Assembly: GCA_002786025.1 (NCBI GenBank)
Contig: NHNW01000044.1
Coordinates: 186,001 to 250,000, forward strand
Reading direction: 5' to 3'
From: Zasmidium citrigriseum
Lineage: Eukaryota; Ascomycota; Dothideomycetes; Mycosphaerellales; Mycosphaerellaceae
DNA: 64,000 nt
Shown: positions 34,820 to 45,602 of the stretch, piece after piece
Position numbering within the stretch: the first letter of the stretch is position 1
Layout: each line of letters starts with the position of its first letter
Program-made: the position numbers and the translations under genes
The notes under the pieces: model-generated
What the model was told of the DNA's origin: nothing
The model's database searches: none
Seen by the model: only the letters and a program-made list of their open reading frames with translations

Positions 34820-35514
34820 ATAACACGTCGAGATACACACAGGAAAGCCGGAAAGCCGAAGTGCGTTTCAGAGGCTGGGAAATGGTGCTTCGATGGAAGC
34901 TCTTCGCGGTTGCTCCTGGGGTTGTCTAAGGAGTCATTCGCATCCGGTCCACGGAAATGCGATTTGTCCATTGATAGGAAGCGTTCATTCGTGCCCAGGA
35001 CTTTAGCATCTCGACAACGTTGTACACCATCATAGCCGAATATTAATGGAATCAGATTTTCGTCTCCGGTTAGTCTCGTCAGTCATCCTTCCCCATTTGG
35101 ATGTTCCTGAGCTTCAGTCCAAAGGCGTGCGCATAAGCGAGTCCTGACTGCCCCTTGGAGAAAGAGTCCGAACCCATTGGGTAAATGGAAAAGATTCGAC
35201 GGACGCTCTGTGTTCCAGATGTATGCTTCATGGCCTGGCAATTTTCTGGCCATGTTGTACGATTTATTGTGGTGCAAAACAGGAGGTGAAGTCGGATTGG
35301 CTGGGTCGAGCTTGCAACCTTGCAGCAGTCTCGGCTGATCTCACCCGACCTCCTCTCTTCCTCCCACCACATGCCCTCGGTCATGACACGACCGCGTCGA
35401 GGCTGCCAATCCCAATGGCTCAATACATACCTAGATCAATTCCCCTCCATCAGTAATCCACACAGGTAGTAGATACTCTCCTCTTCGTTCCCTCCCCTTC
35501 CCCTCACCACGACA
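34820..35514. other. Intergenic region before acyl-CoA dehydrogenase
   Basis: 695 bases. No gene is recognised; a pyrimidine-rich tract (35480-35505) lies just before the next start, as expected of a fungal leader. Confidence 0.45.
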
Positions 35515-36981
35515 ATGACAGCCGGCCTCGACCCCAACCACCCAGCCTTCGCCCACGTCCCCGTCTGGGTGCAAGAGAAGCTCTCCCCGAAAGCCATCAC
35601 AATAATCAAGAAAGTCCACGACTGGGTCGAGAACGAATGCATCCCCGCCGAGCCAATCGTCAAAGCGCAAATCGAGCAGGACAAGAAGACGGAATGGAAG
35701 ACACCACAGCTCATCACCGAGCTGAGGGAGAAGGCCAAGAAGGAGGGACTGTTTAATCTGTTCTTGCCGAAGAGTTTTGGGGACTTGAGTCCGGGTTTGA
35801 CGAATTTGGAGTATAGCTGTTGTGCGGATATTATGGGGAAGTGTTATTGGGCTGCGCAGGTGAGGATATCGAAAGTGTTGTGAGGTGGTATGCTGAAGGT
35901 GTGATAGACGATGAATTGTCATGCTCCGGATACAGGGAACATGGAACTGCTGGCGAAATACTGCAACGAGGAACAGAAGAAGAAATGGCTCCTCCCACTC
36001 CTCAACGGCGAGACCTTCAGCGCCTACTCCATGACCGAACCGGACGTAGCATCCTCAGATGCAACAAACATCTCCTGCCGCCTCGAACAAGACCCCAAAG
36101 ACCCCAACATGCTCCTCATCAACGGCCGCAAACTCTATGGAAACTGCAAATGGAACTCCGAACTAGGCTTCTACATCCTCATGGCCTGCTCCGACCCCAA
36201 CAACCCCAATCCCTGGGCCCGCCACACAATGGTCATCGTCCCCAAAGACACTCCCGGCTTCCGCATGATCCGCAACCTCACAATCATGGGCTACGACCAC
36301 GCCCCCGAAGGCCACGGCGAGTACCTCTACACCAACGCCCGGGTCCCCAAAGAGAACATCATCCTCGGCATGGGCCGCGCCTTCGAAATCGCACAAGGCC
36401 GTCTCGGTCCAGGCCGTATCCACCACTGCATGCGACTTCTCGGGCAGACCGAACGCGCCTACGAATTAGCCCTCCTCCGCGCCACAGACCCCCAGAAGAA
36501 ACCCCGCGGCAAGCTAATCGGCGCCTTCGACTCCAACATCGAACGCCTCGCACACATGCGCATGACACTCGACGCCCTGCGCGGCGTGGTCCTCAACGCC
36601 GCCCACACGATGGACGTGCGCGGGAACAAAGCCGGCAAATACGCCATCGCGCAGTGCAAAGTCCTGGTCCCTGCGCAGTGTGCGAAGATCATTGATGAGT
36701 GCATGCAGATGTATGGTGGGCAGGGGTTGACGCAGCATACGCCTATGCCGGAGATGTGGACTTATGCTAGGTTTGTGAGGATTGCGGATGGGCCTGATTC
36801 GGCGCATCGGCATCAGGTTGGACGGGATGAGATTAAGGGGGCGGGGAGGGTGAGGGTGAGGCATGAGGGGTATAGGGAGAGGTATAGGGAATTGTGTGCA
36901 AGGTGGGGTGTTGAGGAGGAGACGTTTGGGATGCCCAAGGATGTGGAGAGTGAGAAGGCGGGGATTATGAGGACCGAATAG
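35515..36981 (+). CDS. Acyl-CoA dehydrogenase (ACAD10/11-like)
   Basis: A flavoenzyme that desaturates acyl-CoA; the ACAD10/11 branch also acts on phosphorylated hydroxyacyl-CoA. Exons 35515-35859 and 35908-36981 give 472 residues. Landmarks are HAPDTGNMELL, SAYSMTEPDVASSDATNI (flavin and substrate loop), NGRKLYGNC, GPGRIHHCMR, MYGGQGLTQHTPM and a C-terminal ADGPDSAHRHQVGR. These features are those of the C-terminal half of ACAD10/11. It is 7.6 kb from the separate phosphotransferase gene at 26715. The ending lacks an obvious PTS1. Third-position composition changes sharply near 36700. Confidence 0.93.
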
Positions 36982-37079
36982 TTGACTGATTTCGTTGGGA
37001 CGAATTTACGAATGTCAACCTCTGGTCATTTGACAGGACAATTCTATCCATCTTACCCTTCTCGAGCAGACCTCGAGGC

Positions 37080-38742
37080 TTACAGAGTATATCGAAACAA
37101 CGGACTCCCATCCCCCATATCCTGCAACTCCTCCTCACTATACATCCCCCTACCATCCTCCTCCGTCATCGCCTCCCTCTTCCCATTAACCCTCTCCAAC
37201 CCAAACCTCAACGCGAACCCCGCCACAATAGCCAACACCAACACCGCCAAACTAACCCCATACCCCGTCCAATAATACGGCGCCTCAGGCTTCAGATAAA
37301 TATTCGAACCCACCGCACCACCCAAATTCCCCAGCGTTATTTGCAACGCAACCCCAATAGCCCGTTTCCAAGAGCCTGCGAGGTTGTTGGCGTTCCAGGC
37401 TACGATGCCCACGAGAGGTGGGTAGAGGCCTGAGGCGATGATGAAGAGCATGGCGTAGCGAGCGCCCGGCCAACGATTTTTTGGGAGAGCCATGGTGATT
37501 ATGAAACCCACGGCGCAGACCACATAGGGGTATATGACGAACGGCGCTCGTCGTTTTGTGCGATCCGCGAAGTACGCCGTCACCAGCACCCAGATCAACG
37601 CAAAGCTGTATACCGGGATTGTGAGGAGCTGGGCGTTTGCCTGCGAGTATCCGAGATCTTTGATCGCGGTGGGGAGGGAGAAGATGAAACCGTAGCCTGT
37701 GATGGTGTTGCCCCAGAAGACGAGGACGGAGAGGTAGATTTTCCAGTCGGTTAGGGCTTGGATTAGGTATTTCCATTTGAAGGTTTGTTGGTCGGTGGCG
37801 CCGTTGGAGTAGTCGATTTGGAGGCGGCGGACGTGGAAATCTCGCTCTTCTTGTGTAAGGAAATGAGCTTTCTCGGGGTGGTCGTGGAGGACGAGAGGGA
37901 GGATCAGGCCGAGGAGGACTGTGAGGAGGCCTTCGAGGATGAAGCTAGGAATTGTTAGATGGGAATAGGGGAGGGGGGAGGGCTTGCGAACATCCATCGC
38001 CAGCCTTCGAGACCGGCGACGCCGTCCATTTTCTCGATGGCGAAGGCTAGGAGGCCAGAGAAAGCTCCAGCCATTGTAGCTGCGCAGTAGAAGATTGCCA
38101 GACGGGTTTGCATCTCGTGACGGCAGTACCACGTTGTGAGCATGTATGATGCCGCTGGGAAAAGGCCTATCAAAAGGTCAGCGATCGCCACAAGAGTCAA
38201 AGGGTGAATTTTGCTTACCAGCTTCCGCAACACCAAGAAAAAATCTCGCGGCCAGCAATCCTCCATAACCTTGGACGATGCCCATAAGAGTCATAACCGT
38301 TCCCCAGCAAAGCACGATGATAGGCAGCCAGATGGATGGTCGAAGCCACTTGAGTACGATGTTGGAGGGCACTTCGAAGAGCGCGTATGGGAAGAAGAAT
38401 ATCGTCAGACAGAGATTGTACTGCTGGGACGAGAGACCAAGATCTTTCGAGAGGCCTGCGACGTTGGCGTTGCCGACTACAGTCGTCGTCAGTGTCGAGC
38501 TGTTAAATTAAATGTGTTTGATGCATACTGTTCGATCGATCCAAGAACGACATCAAGTAAAGCGCCGTCAAAACAGGTAGGAGTCGAAGATCGATCTTTC
38601 TGAGGATTCGTTTGACCTCCTTTGGATCGAACTCCGGATGACCATTCTCGGCAACGGTCTCAATGTTCTTGATCTTCTCATCGTAGACTTCGACATGGAG
38701 ATCTGAGTCGCTCTTGTCAAGTGGGCTGACGTGTTGTGCCAT
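37080..38742 (-). CDS. Dal5-type MFS anion:cation symporter
   Basis: A plasma-membrane carrier for an organic anion (allantoate/tartrate/vitamin permease group). Exons 38742-38529, 38476-38219, 38166-37992 and 37944-37080 give 503 residues and about 12 helices. Family marks are RKIDLRLLPVL, LSFLDRSNIGNANVAGL, FEVPSN and GWRWIFILEGL. The third donor was placed at GTTCGC because it gives the exact GWRWIFILEGL; a nearby GC site would not. It is convergent with the acyl-CoA dehydrogenase (about 100 bp). The substrate is unknown. Confidence 0.92.
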
Positions 38743-39476
38743 ACCGAACGATCGATCGAAATTGAGATTAAAGCAATCTACGGGGCCGGGACAGTTGAAC
38801 ACAATGGATGACTTCCAGCGATCCCCAACGTGAAGTCCGCACCTTCTTATAAAATCCTCAACCTCACATGCCAGGCTACTACTGTCTGTCCCCTCACAAT
38901 CAACAGCCTAAGCACCGCCAAAGTTTTGCAGAGCCGCGGAGAGCAACAACGTGCAAGGCACATGGATCTTATTCCCGGCACCCATTCACATGCTCTCCCC
39001 ACAAAGCTTGATATCCACCCAACTGCCCTTTTAAGGGTTACCGGATTTGCGGGGAGTGCGTTTCGCCACATGTGACAATCCGCCAAGTCCTGGGCGTCGA
39101 AGGTTTTGCCGGGTATAGTCGTTCTTGCACGTGGGAATTGGGAGAAGTGCTGTGAACGTCGTTGGGAAGGATCCGATTCAATGTCTAGCAGCTATTTACG
39201 AGAGCGGAAGGAGCTTGTCGAGTGGCGAGTCCGGCTTCGTCTTCGTCTAGAGTATAATGTGTCTTCTTGGCGGCAATGTTGGGCTTTTACCGTATCCAGG
39301 GGCGATGTCTCCAAGGCTGCGTGAGGTCGAGCAGAGGTGAAGAAAGGAGATTGGCACGGCGGTGGAGAGGCAAGTGCAATCTGCTATCATCAATTACTAT
39401 TCGAACAACGAGAAGAAACAACCACAGACATATTCAACCCCTTTCACAATTTTCCACAAGGCCTCGATCCGTCAAT
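38743..39476. other. Intergenic region after the secreted protein
   Basis: 734 bases between two minus-strand genes, presumably including the MFS promoter. A long plus-strand frame starting at 39267 is a shadow that runs antisense through the next gene. Confidence 0.4.
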
Positions 39477-40142
39477 TCACCCCGTCGCCTGCAAGACCAA
39501 ATTCGGCTGCTCCGCAAACGCATCACAGAAGAAGCCCACGAACCCAAAAGCCGCTCCCACGCCGGGCAGACTCTCAAGCCCACCAGCGAGAGTCTCAATA
39601 GCACGAGGACACTGCCCTCCATTCACGGGCCCCATCGTAAGTTCCACGCGAATATTGTACCCACTGTAAGGACCCACATCCGCCACCAGAGAGACAAGAT
39701 CCGTGCCCAGCTCATATTGGCCAAGAGGAGTATCGGTAGATCCGGTGCCTCGCAGCACAGTGCGATCGAAGATATGTCTAGCGCCGAAGACGAAGTCGTT
39801 GCGGGTCTCACGCGTGAAGACGCCAGAGGCGGTGATGCAGATCTCGGAGTCCGCGGTGGCCAGGACGCACTTGTTCTGGCTCATGGAGCAGCCGAGGGCC
39901 GTGCAGATCTCGCTGTCGTCGTCGGTGATGGCATTCCAGAGGATTGTGAAGGCCTGTGGTGGGTTGCCGGAGGCGTCTTGGACGGCGAGGTAGTTGTCGC
40001 CGATTTCACTCTGGGTGTCGTAGCCGTTTTGTCGGGCGCGGAGGATTCGTGTTTCGTTCAGGGAGAGTGGCGGGATTGCCGTTGCGAGGACATTTGAAGC
40101 CAGGAAGGCGGCCACGAAGGAGATGGTCGAAGTCCAGTGCAT
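39477..40142 (-). CDS. Secreted protein of unknown function
   Basis: About 221 residues in one exon, starting at MHWTSTISFVAAF (an ATG at 40157 would add five residues). The signal peptide ends near ALATA. The mature protein has a Leu-Asn-Glu-rich start, an RARQ site like a Kex2 cleavage point, then a compact region with few cysteines (CTALGCSMSQNKC, ICITASG, and C residues near the end). It resembles secreted unknown proteins of plant-associated fungi. No catalytic motif is seen. Confidence 0.7.
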   Translation of the reverse strand: MHWTSTISFVAAFLASNVLATAIPPLSLNETRILRARQNGYDTQSEIGDNYLAVQDASGNPPQAFTILWNAITDDDSEICTALGCSMSQNKCVLATADSEICITASGVFTRETRNDFVFGARHIFDRTVLRGTGSTDTPLGQYELGTDLVSLVADVGPYSGYNIRVELTMGPVNGGQCPRAIETLAGGLESLPGVGAAFGFVGFFCDAFAEQPNLVLQATG

Positions 40143-40267
40143 ATTGAAGGCTTTCAAAGGGGCAGGTAATACGGATGGAATGGGAGAGTAAGGGCGTGAT
40201 CGGTATTGGCGACTTGACGGCGTCTGAATGTGATGATAGCCCGGTACTCATCGTCCAACATGAAGTA

Positions 40268-40274
40268 TTATATA
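40268..40274 (-). promoter_or_regulatory. TATA box of secreted protein gene
   Basis: TATATAA on the minus strand, about 125 nt before the chosen ATG at 40142, in the right orientation. Confidence 0.4.
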
Positions 40275-40462
40275 CCAGGCTTTTTCATCTGGTTCTTGCC
40301 CGCGTGAGTTTCCATGGTGATACTCTCTGCTGTATGGAAGTTCTCTTAGCACATTGGCATGGATCCCTCCGAGGACCTCACATTGCCTGCGAGTCGTTGC
40401 ATGCACTCAGCACTTGCCCTTTTGGGATAGTCGAAGCAGTGGCAAGGCACATGCCACCGGCG

Positions 40463-40493
40463 TTGAACCTGGGCTGACGATGCCCAGGTTCAA
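40463..40493. repeat. Perfect 12-bp inverted repeat, 7-nt spacer
   Basis: Arms TTGAACCTGGGC and GCCCAGGTTCAA match exactly around TGACGAT. It lies in a gap and could be a protein-binding palindrome or an RNA hairpin. No T-run follows. Confidence 0.8.
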
Positions 40494-40904
40494 GAGCGGT
40501 GGTATTCACCCACCACTACCAACCTTTCCAGGTAAGTACGGCTAAACAAGGTGGCTGGGTTGCCGTGTCTGGCGAAGCCGTCGACTTGTTGCTCAGCGCA
40601 AGGCTGGTGACTTGTGCCTTGGCGGCGAAGAGATGATTTCAGCGACACTGGGTGGGTCTTTTTGCAAGACGCATCACCCTCATCGTGACTCGTATATGCA
40701 TTCGATCTTGCAATTCCATAGCAATCCCGCAAGATCATGACATTGCCTGTCCAATCTGTGATCCTTGTCAGAGGACGGAAAAGAGGGGCGATCTCTGCAG
40801 TCTTTTTGGGCTTCAAAGTCAGAGGATCATAATGGCAATCAACTTGTGGAAGGCATCATTACTTCCGGAAGTGTCGCTTGATGGGAACATTACCATCTCG
40901 TAAC

Positions 40905-42104
40905 CTATCTGGAGCAACCACGAAGATATAGATCCGACTCTTTCAGCTTCTGCATCCATTGCGGCCCAAAAATCGGCTCGATCTCTTTGCCGACGTTCTT
41001 GAAATACCTGATACAGCGAATACAACCTTCTGCTGCAGCAGACATGACATTGCCGAGTGCTGGTGTCCACTCATTTCGAAAACTCTGTATGTCTGCGTCC
41101 GCAAGCGTAGGGGGCCCGTCGAAATGCTTGATTATTTTGGCATGCAACTCTGCGGACGGTCGTATCCTTGGCCTATTGGTAGGGACGAGTCCCGTGACAC
41201 CACTCTCGGTTTCCCACTTTCGTATGTGCTCGATGACTTCAATGACCACCTCGATATCCTTGAGTGCATCGGGTTGCGACGCATAAGCTTTGGCCCAGAC
41301 ATCCTTCAGTATACGGTCGACCCGTTCTATCGATCGCCAAAACACGTATCCACGTTTGCGACCATTTACTTGTGTCTCGTGCCGCAGAGTATCAAAATAA
41401 ACTGGCAAGAAGGTGTCATCCTCATCGTATGATTCCACCAATCCGACTGCAGCTATCCACCCTCCTCGGTGCACGTTTTCTTTTGGCGCGATCGTTTCGC
41501 TAATCAAAGGGGGGTGCCCTTGCACAAGGTATTGCAGATGCTCCTTTGTAAAATTGTCCCGCAAACGGCCCTCAAGATGTACAACGATCACACCGCTCTT
41601 GATCTCTTGGATATCAACTTCGGCTCCTCCAAACTGCTTGATGTTTCTCCGCTCTCGTTCCCTTGGGGTAGGATCTCCTCGACAGGTCATAAAGATAAAT
41701 CCCAGAAGCATCCTGAAGTCGATTTGTAAAAAGGTCTTCGACATTGGAAGATGACGTGGTTTCTGGACGATTGTATGTGGCATTTGTGGATTCCAGTGAT
41801 TCAATACCACCATCAGGCTATCTTCCCAGCACTCGGGGCTGGCTGTATGGGGTCGTTCATGGCAGTGACTGGCCAAGGGGTCTGTACACTGGTGTCCATG
41901 ACCTGAAAGTAGCTCCTCCCAGGCCAGAGCCAGGCAGTGACCATCTTTCGGCCTGACCTTCGCCCGGATGCCCCGTGAAGCCCCTGTGATGAGCTCGTTC
42001 CCGCGCTCGGTGGCGGCTAGGCCCAAAATTCCCAGAGGTAACGCGAACACACCGATTATCGAGGACCAAGTGCTGTCGGAAGCCATGATGGGGATTCGTA
42101 GCAT
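40905..42104 (-). CDS. Unknown protein with N-terminal membrane segment
   Basis: 399 residues in one exon from MLRIPIMASDS; ATG 42086 is an alternative, and the frame is open to 42230. A hydrophobic segment near residues 11-30 (WSSIIGVFALPLGILGLAA) suggests a membrane anchor or signal anchor. The rest is a soluble domain with conserved-looking blocks (GGWIAAVGLVESYDEDD, RGYVFWRSIERVDRIL). No known family was recognised. It is divergent from the ankyrin gene with only 186 bp between starts. Confidence 0.6.
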   Translation of the reverse strand: MLRIPIMASDSTWSSIIGVFALPLGILGLAATERGNELITGASRGIRAKVRPKDGHCLALAWEELLSGHGHQCTDPLASHCHERPHTASPECWEDSLMVVLNHWNPQMPHTIVQKPRHLPMSKTFLQIDFRMLLGFIFMTCRGDPTPRERERRNIKQFGGAEVDIQEIKSGVIVVHLEGRLRDNFTKEHLQYLVQGHPPLISETIAPKENVHRGGWIAAVGLVESYDEDDTFLPVYFDTLRHETQVNGRKRGYVFWRSIERVDRILKDVWAKAYASQPDALKDIEVVIEVIEHIRKWETESGVTGLVPTNRPRIRPSAELHAKIIKHFDGPPTLADADIQSFRNEWTPALGNVMSAAAEGCIRCIRYFKNVGKEIEPIFGPQWMQKLKESDLYLRGCSR

Positions 42105-42290
42105 TCGAGAGCTTTGCGGAGGACTTATGAGCTGCCACTGCAAGTGGCTTGCGCCTGCAGGTGCGCGTGACCGGAAGGCGGCTGTGATCGAGCGGCAGGC
42201 TGCAGCTCCGCCGCCTTCTGGTTCGCACACGACAGGGTCTCGCGGACGACGACATTTGGTCTTCCAAAGACTTTAACACGTCGAGTACGA

Positions 42291-45194
42291 ATGGCGATCC
42301 GATACGAGAGGCAGCTCCTGGACGCTGTTCAATATGGATCTCCAGATCTAGTGAAGGCGCTGTTGGCGAATCAAGCGGATCCAAATGCTGGAGCATGGAA
42401 TGGAGACAAGTCGACTGCAGTGTCCAAGGCCATCTGGCGCGGCAGTGAAGACATTCTGGATCTTCTGCTGAGCGACCGCAGCCTCTTTGGCATGACAGAG
42501 GAGCGTGGACCGCAGGTCTCCAGCTGCGACAATGCTATCCCGGTCGGATCGCTGGCTGCTGCTCTCTCGACTCTTGCCGTGACCGTACGAACCTCGCTGC
42601 TGGGCTTCGTTCTTGCTGCTTTGCGAGCAGGAGAAATCACTTGGCGCTCTCCTGGAGAGGTGGCTTTCAAAGCGTTGCTCAAATCACACCAAGCGACCGA
42701 AAGCATGGCCCTGAAACTACTAAACAGCAATATGTTGGCTTCACGTCCTTACGGAGAATCCGAGGTGGCACGTCAACTATTGGACTTGGCTCTTGAGCGG
42801 TGTTGGCCTGCCTTGGCCAGCCTTCTGCTATCAGGGGGAGTACTTGTTGATTTGCCTCCCTCTGCTACGGCGCGGAACTGCTACTGGCCTTCTCTGGCCA
42901 GGATATGGTCTGAGCAGTTTCCAGGCATCGACTATGATCGTTTACCGGGAGATATCTGGCATCGCCGACCTGTAGTGTCAGGTGCACACGAGTGCTACAT
43001 CAAGCGGCGACGCCCCGACAGCACCTTCGAAAAGACGGTCTCATCACCGCAATTTCGGACTTTTGCAGTCTCTGACCACAGCGGCGACCGAGGGAAATGC
43101 ATTGAGATGTTGCGCCTGGTCCATAAGTGCGGAGCAAAGTGTACCCTCACCGATTCTTTCCGCTGCCTCGCCAACGTTCATGATGATGTACTTGAGGCAT
43201 TCATTCCTATGTGGCAGGAGGAGAAAAAGTTGAGCGTCGCCTCGGAAATCCGATCAAGCGAACCATCGACAAAAAGCAGTGTCCTGTATAGAGCCATGAA
43301 CCTATTACGCCCTCGCCTAGAAAGAGTGAAGAGGCTGCTCGAGGTCGGGGTCTCACCGGAATGGGAGGGCGAAGATGGCGCGTCGCCCCTGTCTCAGGCT
43401 GCCTATATGAACGTCGATCGGCAAGCTATTGAGCTATTGCTCAGCAAGGGGGCGAGTCCAAATAACGCTGGATCACGAGGCTATCTGCCACTCATGCGGG
43501 CGCTTCACGACAACAATTTCGAGAAATTTGAGGCGCTCTTGTCCTACGGAGCGGACCCCAACGCTGTCGACTCGAGGGGACCAAGCGTTATGGAATATGT
43601 TCTGGAGCTTACGCCTAACATGGACATTTTGAAGCTCCGCTGCGTCCTACGACTGTTGAAGGCTGGTGCTAGCATTTGGCAGGACGGGATGCTGAGCTCT
43701 TCTGCGCTGGACTGTGCGGCAAGCCAGGTCAATCGGCGTGGCACGGGGAACAGACTGTTCGTGGCGCTCTTATCCTTCATTCCGCCGCACGCCAGGCAAA
43801 CTTGTCTTGATAGCGCCCTTCGGGCCGCATGTAAAAAGCGAGAGGGGTGGGGCATTTGCCTGTTCACGTTGTTCCTACTCCTGCAGCATGGAGCAGACCC
43901 TATTACGATCGAGAGTAACAAAGGCAACCTATACCATGCGATTTGCAACAGCGATTTTCGGGATGACGAAGGCCATGAATGGCGATCGGAGATGTCTAAT
44001 TTACTTCAAAGAGCGCTCTTGGATATCAACATGCGTGATGCGGACCATCGGACTTGCCTGCACGCCGCCGTCGCTAAAGGGCACAGAGACTTTGTCCTGC
44101 TGTTACTTACGCATGGAGCCGATCCCAATTTGAAGGATTCCAACGGAAATACTGCACTTCAGCTACGTTTCGAACGTAAGACAGAAGAATATACAATTGC
44201 AAATAGCTGCGGCGACGTGGAGGACAGCCAAGGTGCCGATTATTTTGATGGAATGCGTGGTCAAGCCAAGTGGCGCTTTGTTTCCAGGGGGCGTAGCATC
44301 GACATACAGCGCAGCTTAAATCAGGAGGAGATCTTCCAGGCACTTGCAAAGCACGGTGCAGATCTGCGGGTACGGGACGGGCATGGCAGGAGTCTCTTGA
44401 TGAAGGCGTGCCTCAATGGCAATACAGTCATCGCTGCGAACCTATTGTATGCCCTTGGCCGCGAATCAATCTTGGGAGCGATGCAAGAACAAGACGCGGA
44501 AGGTTATGGAGCTCTCGATTTCGCTGCACAAAGCGGGTGCAGTCACCTCCTCCGGATGCTGCTCAACCCACTCAAGATCTTTGAGAGTTGCCGGAACATT
44601 TGGCGAGTGCTTGCAGTGGAGGGAGAGGACGAGTATTTGACTCAGAATGAGGCTGCAACTATGTCAGACAACACTCTCGAAGCGCTGCGTCGACAAAAGA
44701 AGGAGTGGAATAGACTGACAGACGCAGTACCGAGCATTTTCAGGAGAGGCGCCTGCTTCATGCAGCCCCCGGAGCGTATCAGACTAACTATTGGCAGCGA
44801 GGAGCGCCGCTTGGAGGAATACGTCTGTTTGCCAAACGTTACCAATTTCGGTTTGATCGATCAGGCTGAGCGCCAGGTGAATGGCAAATTCGACTCAGGA
44901 GCAACGGCTCCGTCCGATGGGCCAAACAGAGCTTTACGATTGGCGGCCGAGCACGGCAACTTGGACGCTGTGGAAATTCTACTTGCGAATACCAGGAGCT
45001 CACAGCTAGACCGTCGAGGCGCCGGTGAGGCTGCACTCGCAAACGACTTCTACGATGTTTATGCAATACTACGTGCGTACGATGGCGATGAAGATGCAGC
45101 AGCTCAGGAGAGTGCAGAAGAGGCACTGACAGACGAAGAAAGCTTCGTAGAGATATTGCACGAAGAAGTCGAAGGATCACTGGATCAGTGGTAG
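42291..45194 (+). CDS. Ankyrin-repeat protein, 967 residues
   Basis: A single-exon gene. Ankyrin-type units can be seen near residues 1-65 (DLVKALLANQADPN), 370-450 (AIELLLSKGASPNNAG, FEALLSYGADPNAVD), 545-660 (CLHAAVAKGHRDFVLLLLTHGADPN) and 690-760 (LAKHGADLRVRDGHG), plus a last unit (LRLAAEHGNLDAVEILL) before an acidic C-terminal tail. No catalytic domain is visible, so it is probably a protein-interaction scaffold. Fungal genomes carry many such proteins, some linked to self/non-self recognition; that role is not shown here. Confidence 0.85.
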   Translation: MAIRYERQLLDAVQYGSPDLVKALLANQADPNAGAWNGDKSTAVSKAIWRGSEDILDLLLSDRSLFGMTEERGPQVSSCDNAIPVGSLAAALSTLAVTVRTSLLGFVLAALRAGEITWRSPGEVAFKALLKSHQATESMALKLLNSNMLASRPYGESEVARQLLDLALERCWPALASLLLSGGVLVDLPPSATARNCYWPSLARIWSEQFPGIDYDRLPGDIWHRRPVVSGAHECYIKRRRPDSTFEKTVSSPQFRTFAVSDHSGDRGKCIEMLRLVHKCGAKCTLTDSFRCLANVHDDVLEAFIPMWQEEKKLSVASEIRSSEPSTKSSVLYRAMNLLRPRLERVKRLLEVGVSPEWEGEDGASPLSQAAYMNVDRQAIELLLSKGASPNNAGSRGYLPLMRALHDNNFEKFEALLSYGADPNAVDSRGPSVMEYVLELTPNMDILKLRCVLRLLKAGASIWQDGMLSSSALDCAASQVNRRGTGNRLFVALLSFIPPHARQTCLDSALRAACKKREGWGICLFTLFLLLQHGADPITIESNKGNLYHAICNSDFRDDEGHEWRSEMSNLLQRALLDINMRDADHRTCLHAAVAKGHRDFVLLLLTHGADPNLKDSNGNTALQLRFERKTEEYTIANSCGDVEDSQGADYFDGMRGQAKWRFVSRGRSIDIQRSLNQEEIFQALAKHGADLRVRDGHGRSLLMKACLNGNTVIAANLLYALGRESILGAMQEQDAEGYGALDFAAQSGCSHLLRMLLNPLKIFESCRNIWRVLAVEGEDEYLTQNEAATMSDNTLEALRRQKKEWNRLTDAVPSIFRRGACFMQPPERIRLTIGSEERRLEEYVCLPNVTNFGLIDQAERQVNGKFDSGATAPSDGPNRALRLAAEHGNLDAVEILLANTRSSQLDRRGAGEAALANDFYDVYAILRAYDGDEDAAAQESAEEALTDEESFVEILHEEVEGSLDQW

Positions 45195-45602
45195 CCATGG
45201 ATGAGTAGATTGGCGCAAAGATGCAAGTCTTGTTCAGTATACTTTACTGCACTAGTCGTGAGAGGTTGCGAGCATGGAGGCTCAGTATCTTCTCGAGACT
45301 CGACATAGATAGATAAAGTGGCCTCTTCTATCATCAGCTAAGGTCAAAACTGGGGGTCAAGGAGGCATAGGAGCTTGAGACAACGTGTTCAGGGCTGGAC
45401 GGGTATAGCCGTTTGTCACTCGAGTATTGCGAAGATTACGCCGTATCTTGATAGGAACAGTTCAATTTGCAGAAGCCAGTGGCAATGTTTCGTCGAGTAG
45501 CTGATCCATGGCGGTCGGCACCAAGGGTCGGGGGCCACATGTTCTGCGACGAAGTTAGCCGTTCGCCGTCGCCAGAGTTCGACCACCATGCCTCTTCGAG
45601 GC
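45195..45602. other. Convergent intergenic region
   Basis: 408 bases between convergent genes. Nothing coding is recognised. Confidence 0.45.

Larger units (their letters stand above)
40143..40904. other. Intergenic region with TATA box and inverted repeat
   Basis: 762 bases without a gene. It holds the likely TATA box of the secreted protein and a perfect hairpin at 40463-40493, listed separately. Confidence 0.45.

Noticed and set aside
35820..36695. Long plus-strand frame of 291 codons inside the acyl-CoA dehydrogenase
   Set aside because: It is an Arg/Pro-rich frame-shifted copy caused by the C-rich wobble bases of the real gene and has no domain.
37945..37991. Third possible GC-AG intron, in the MFS gene
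   Set aside because: A GT donor six bases upstream restores the exact family motif GWRWIFILEGL, so the GC site is not needed.
39267..40097. Plus-strand frame of 276 codons
   Set aside because: It runs antisense to the secreted protein at 39477, whose signal peptide and balanced composition make it the real gene.
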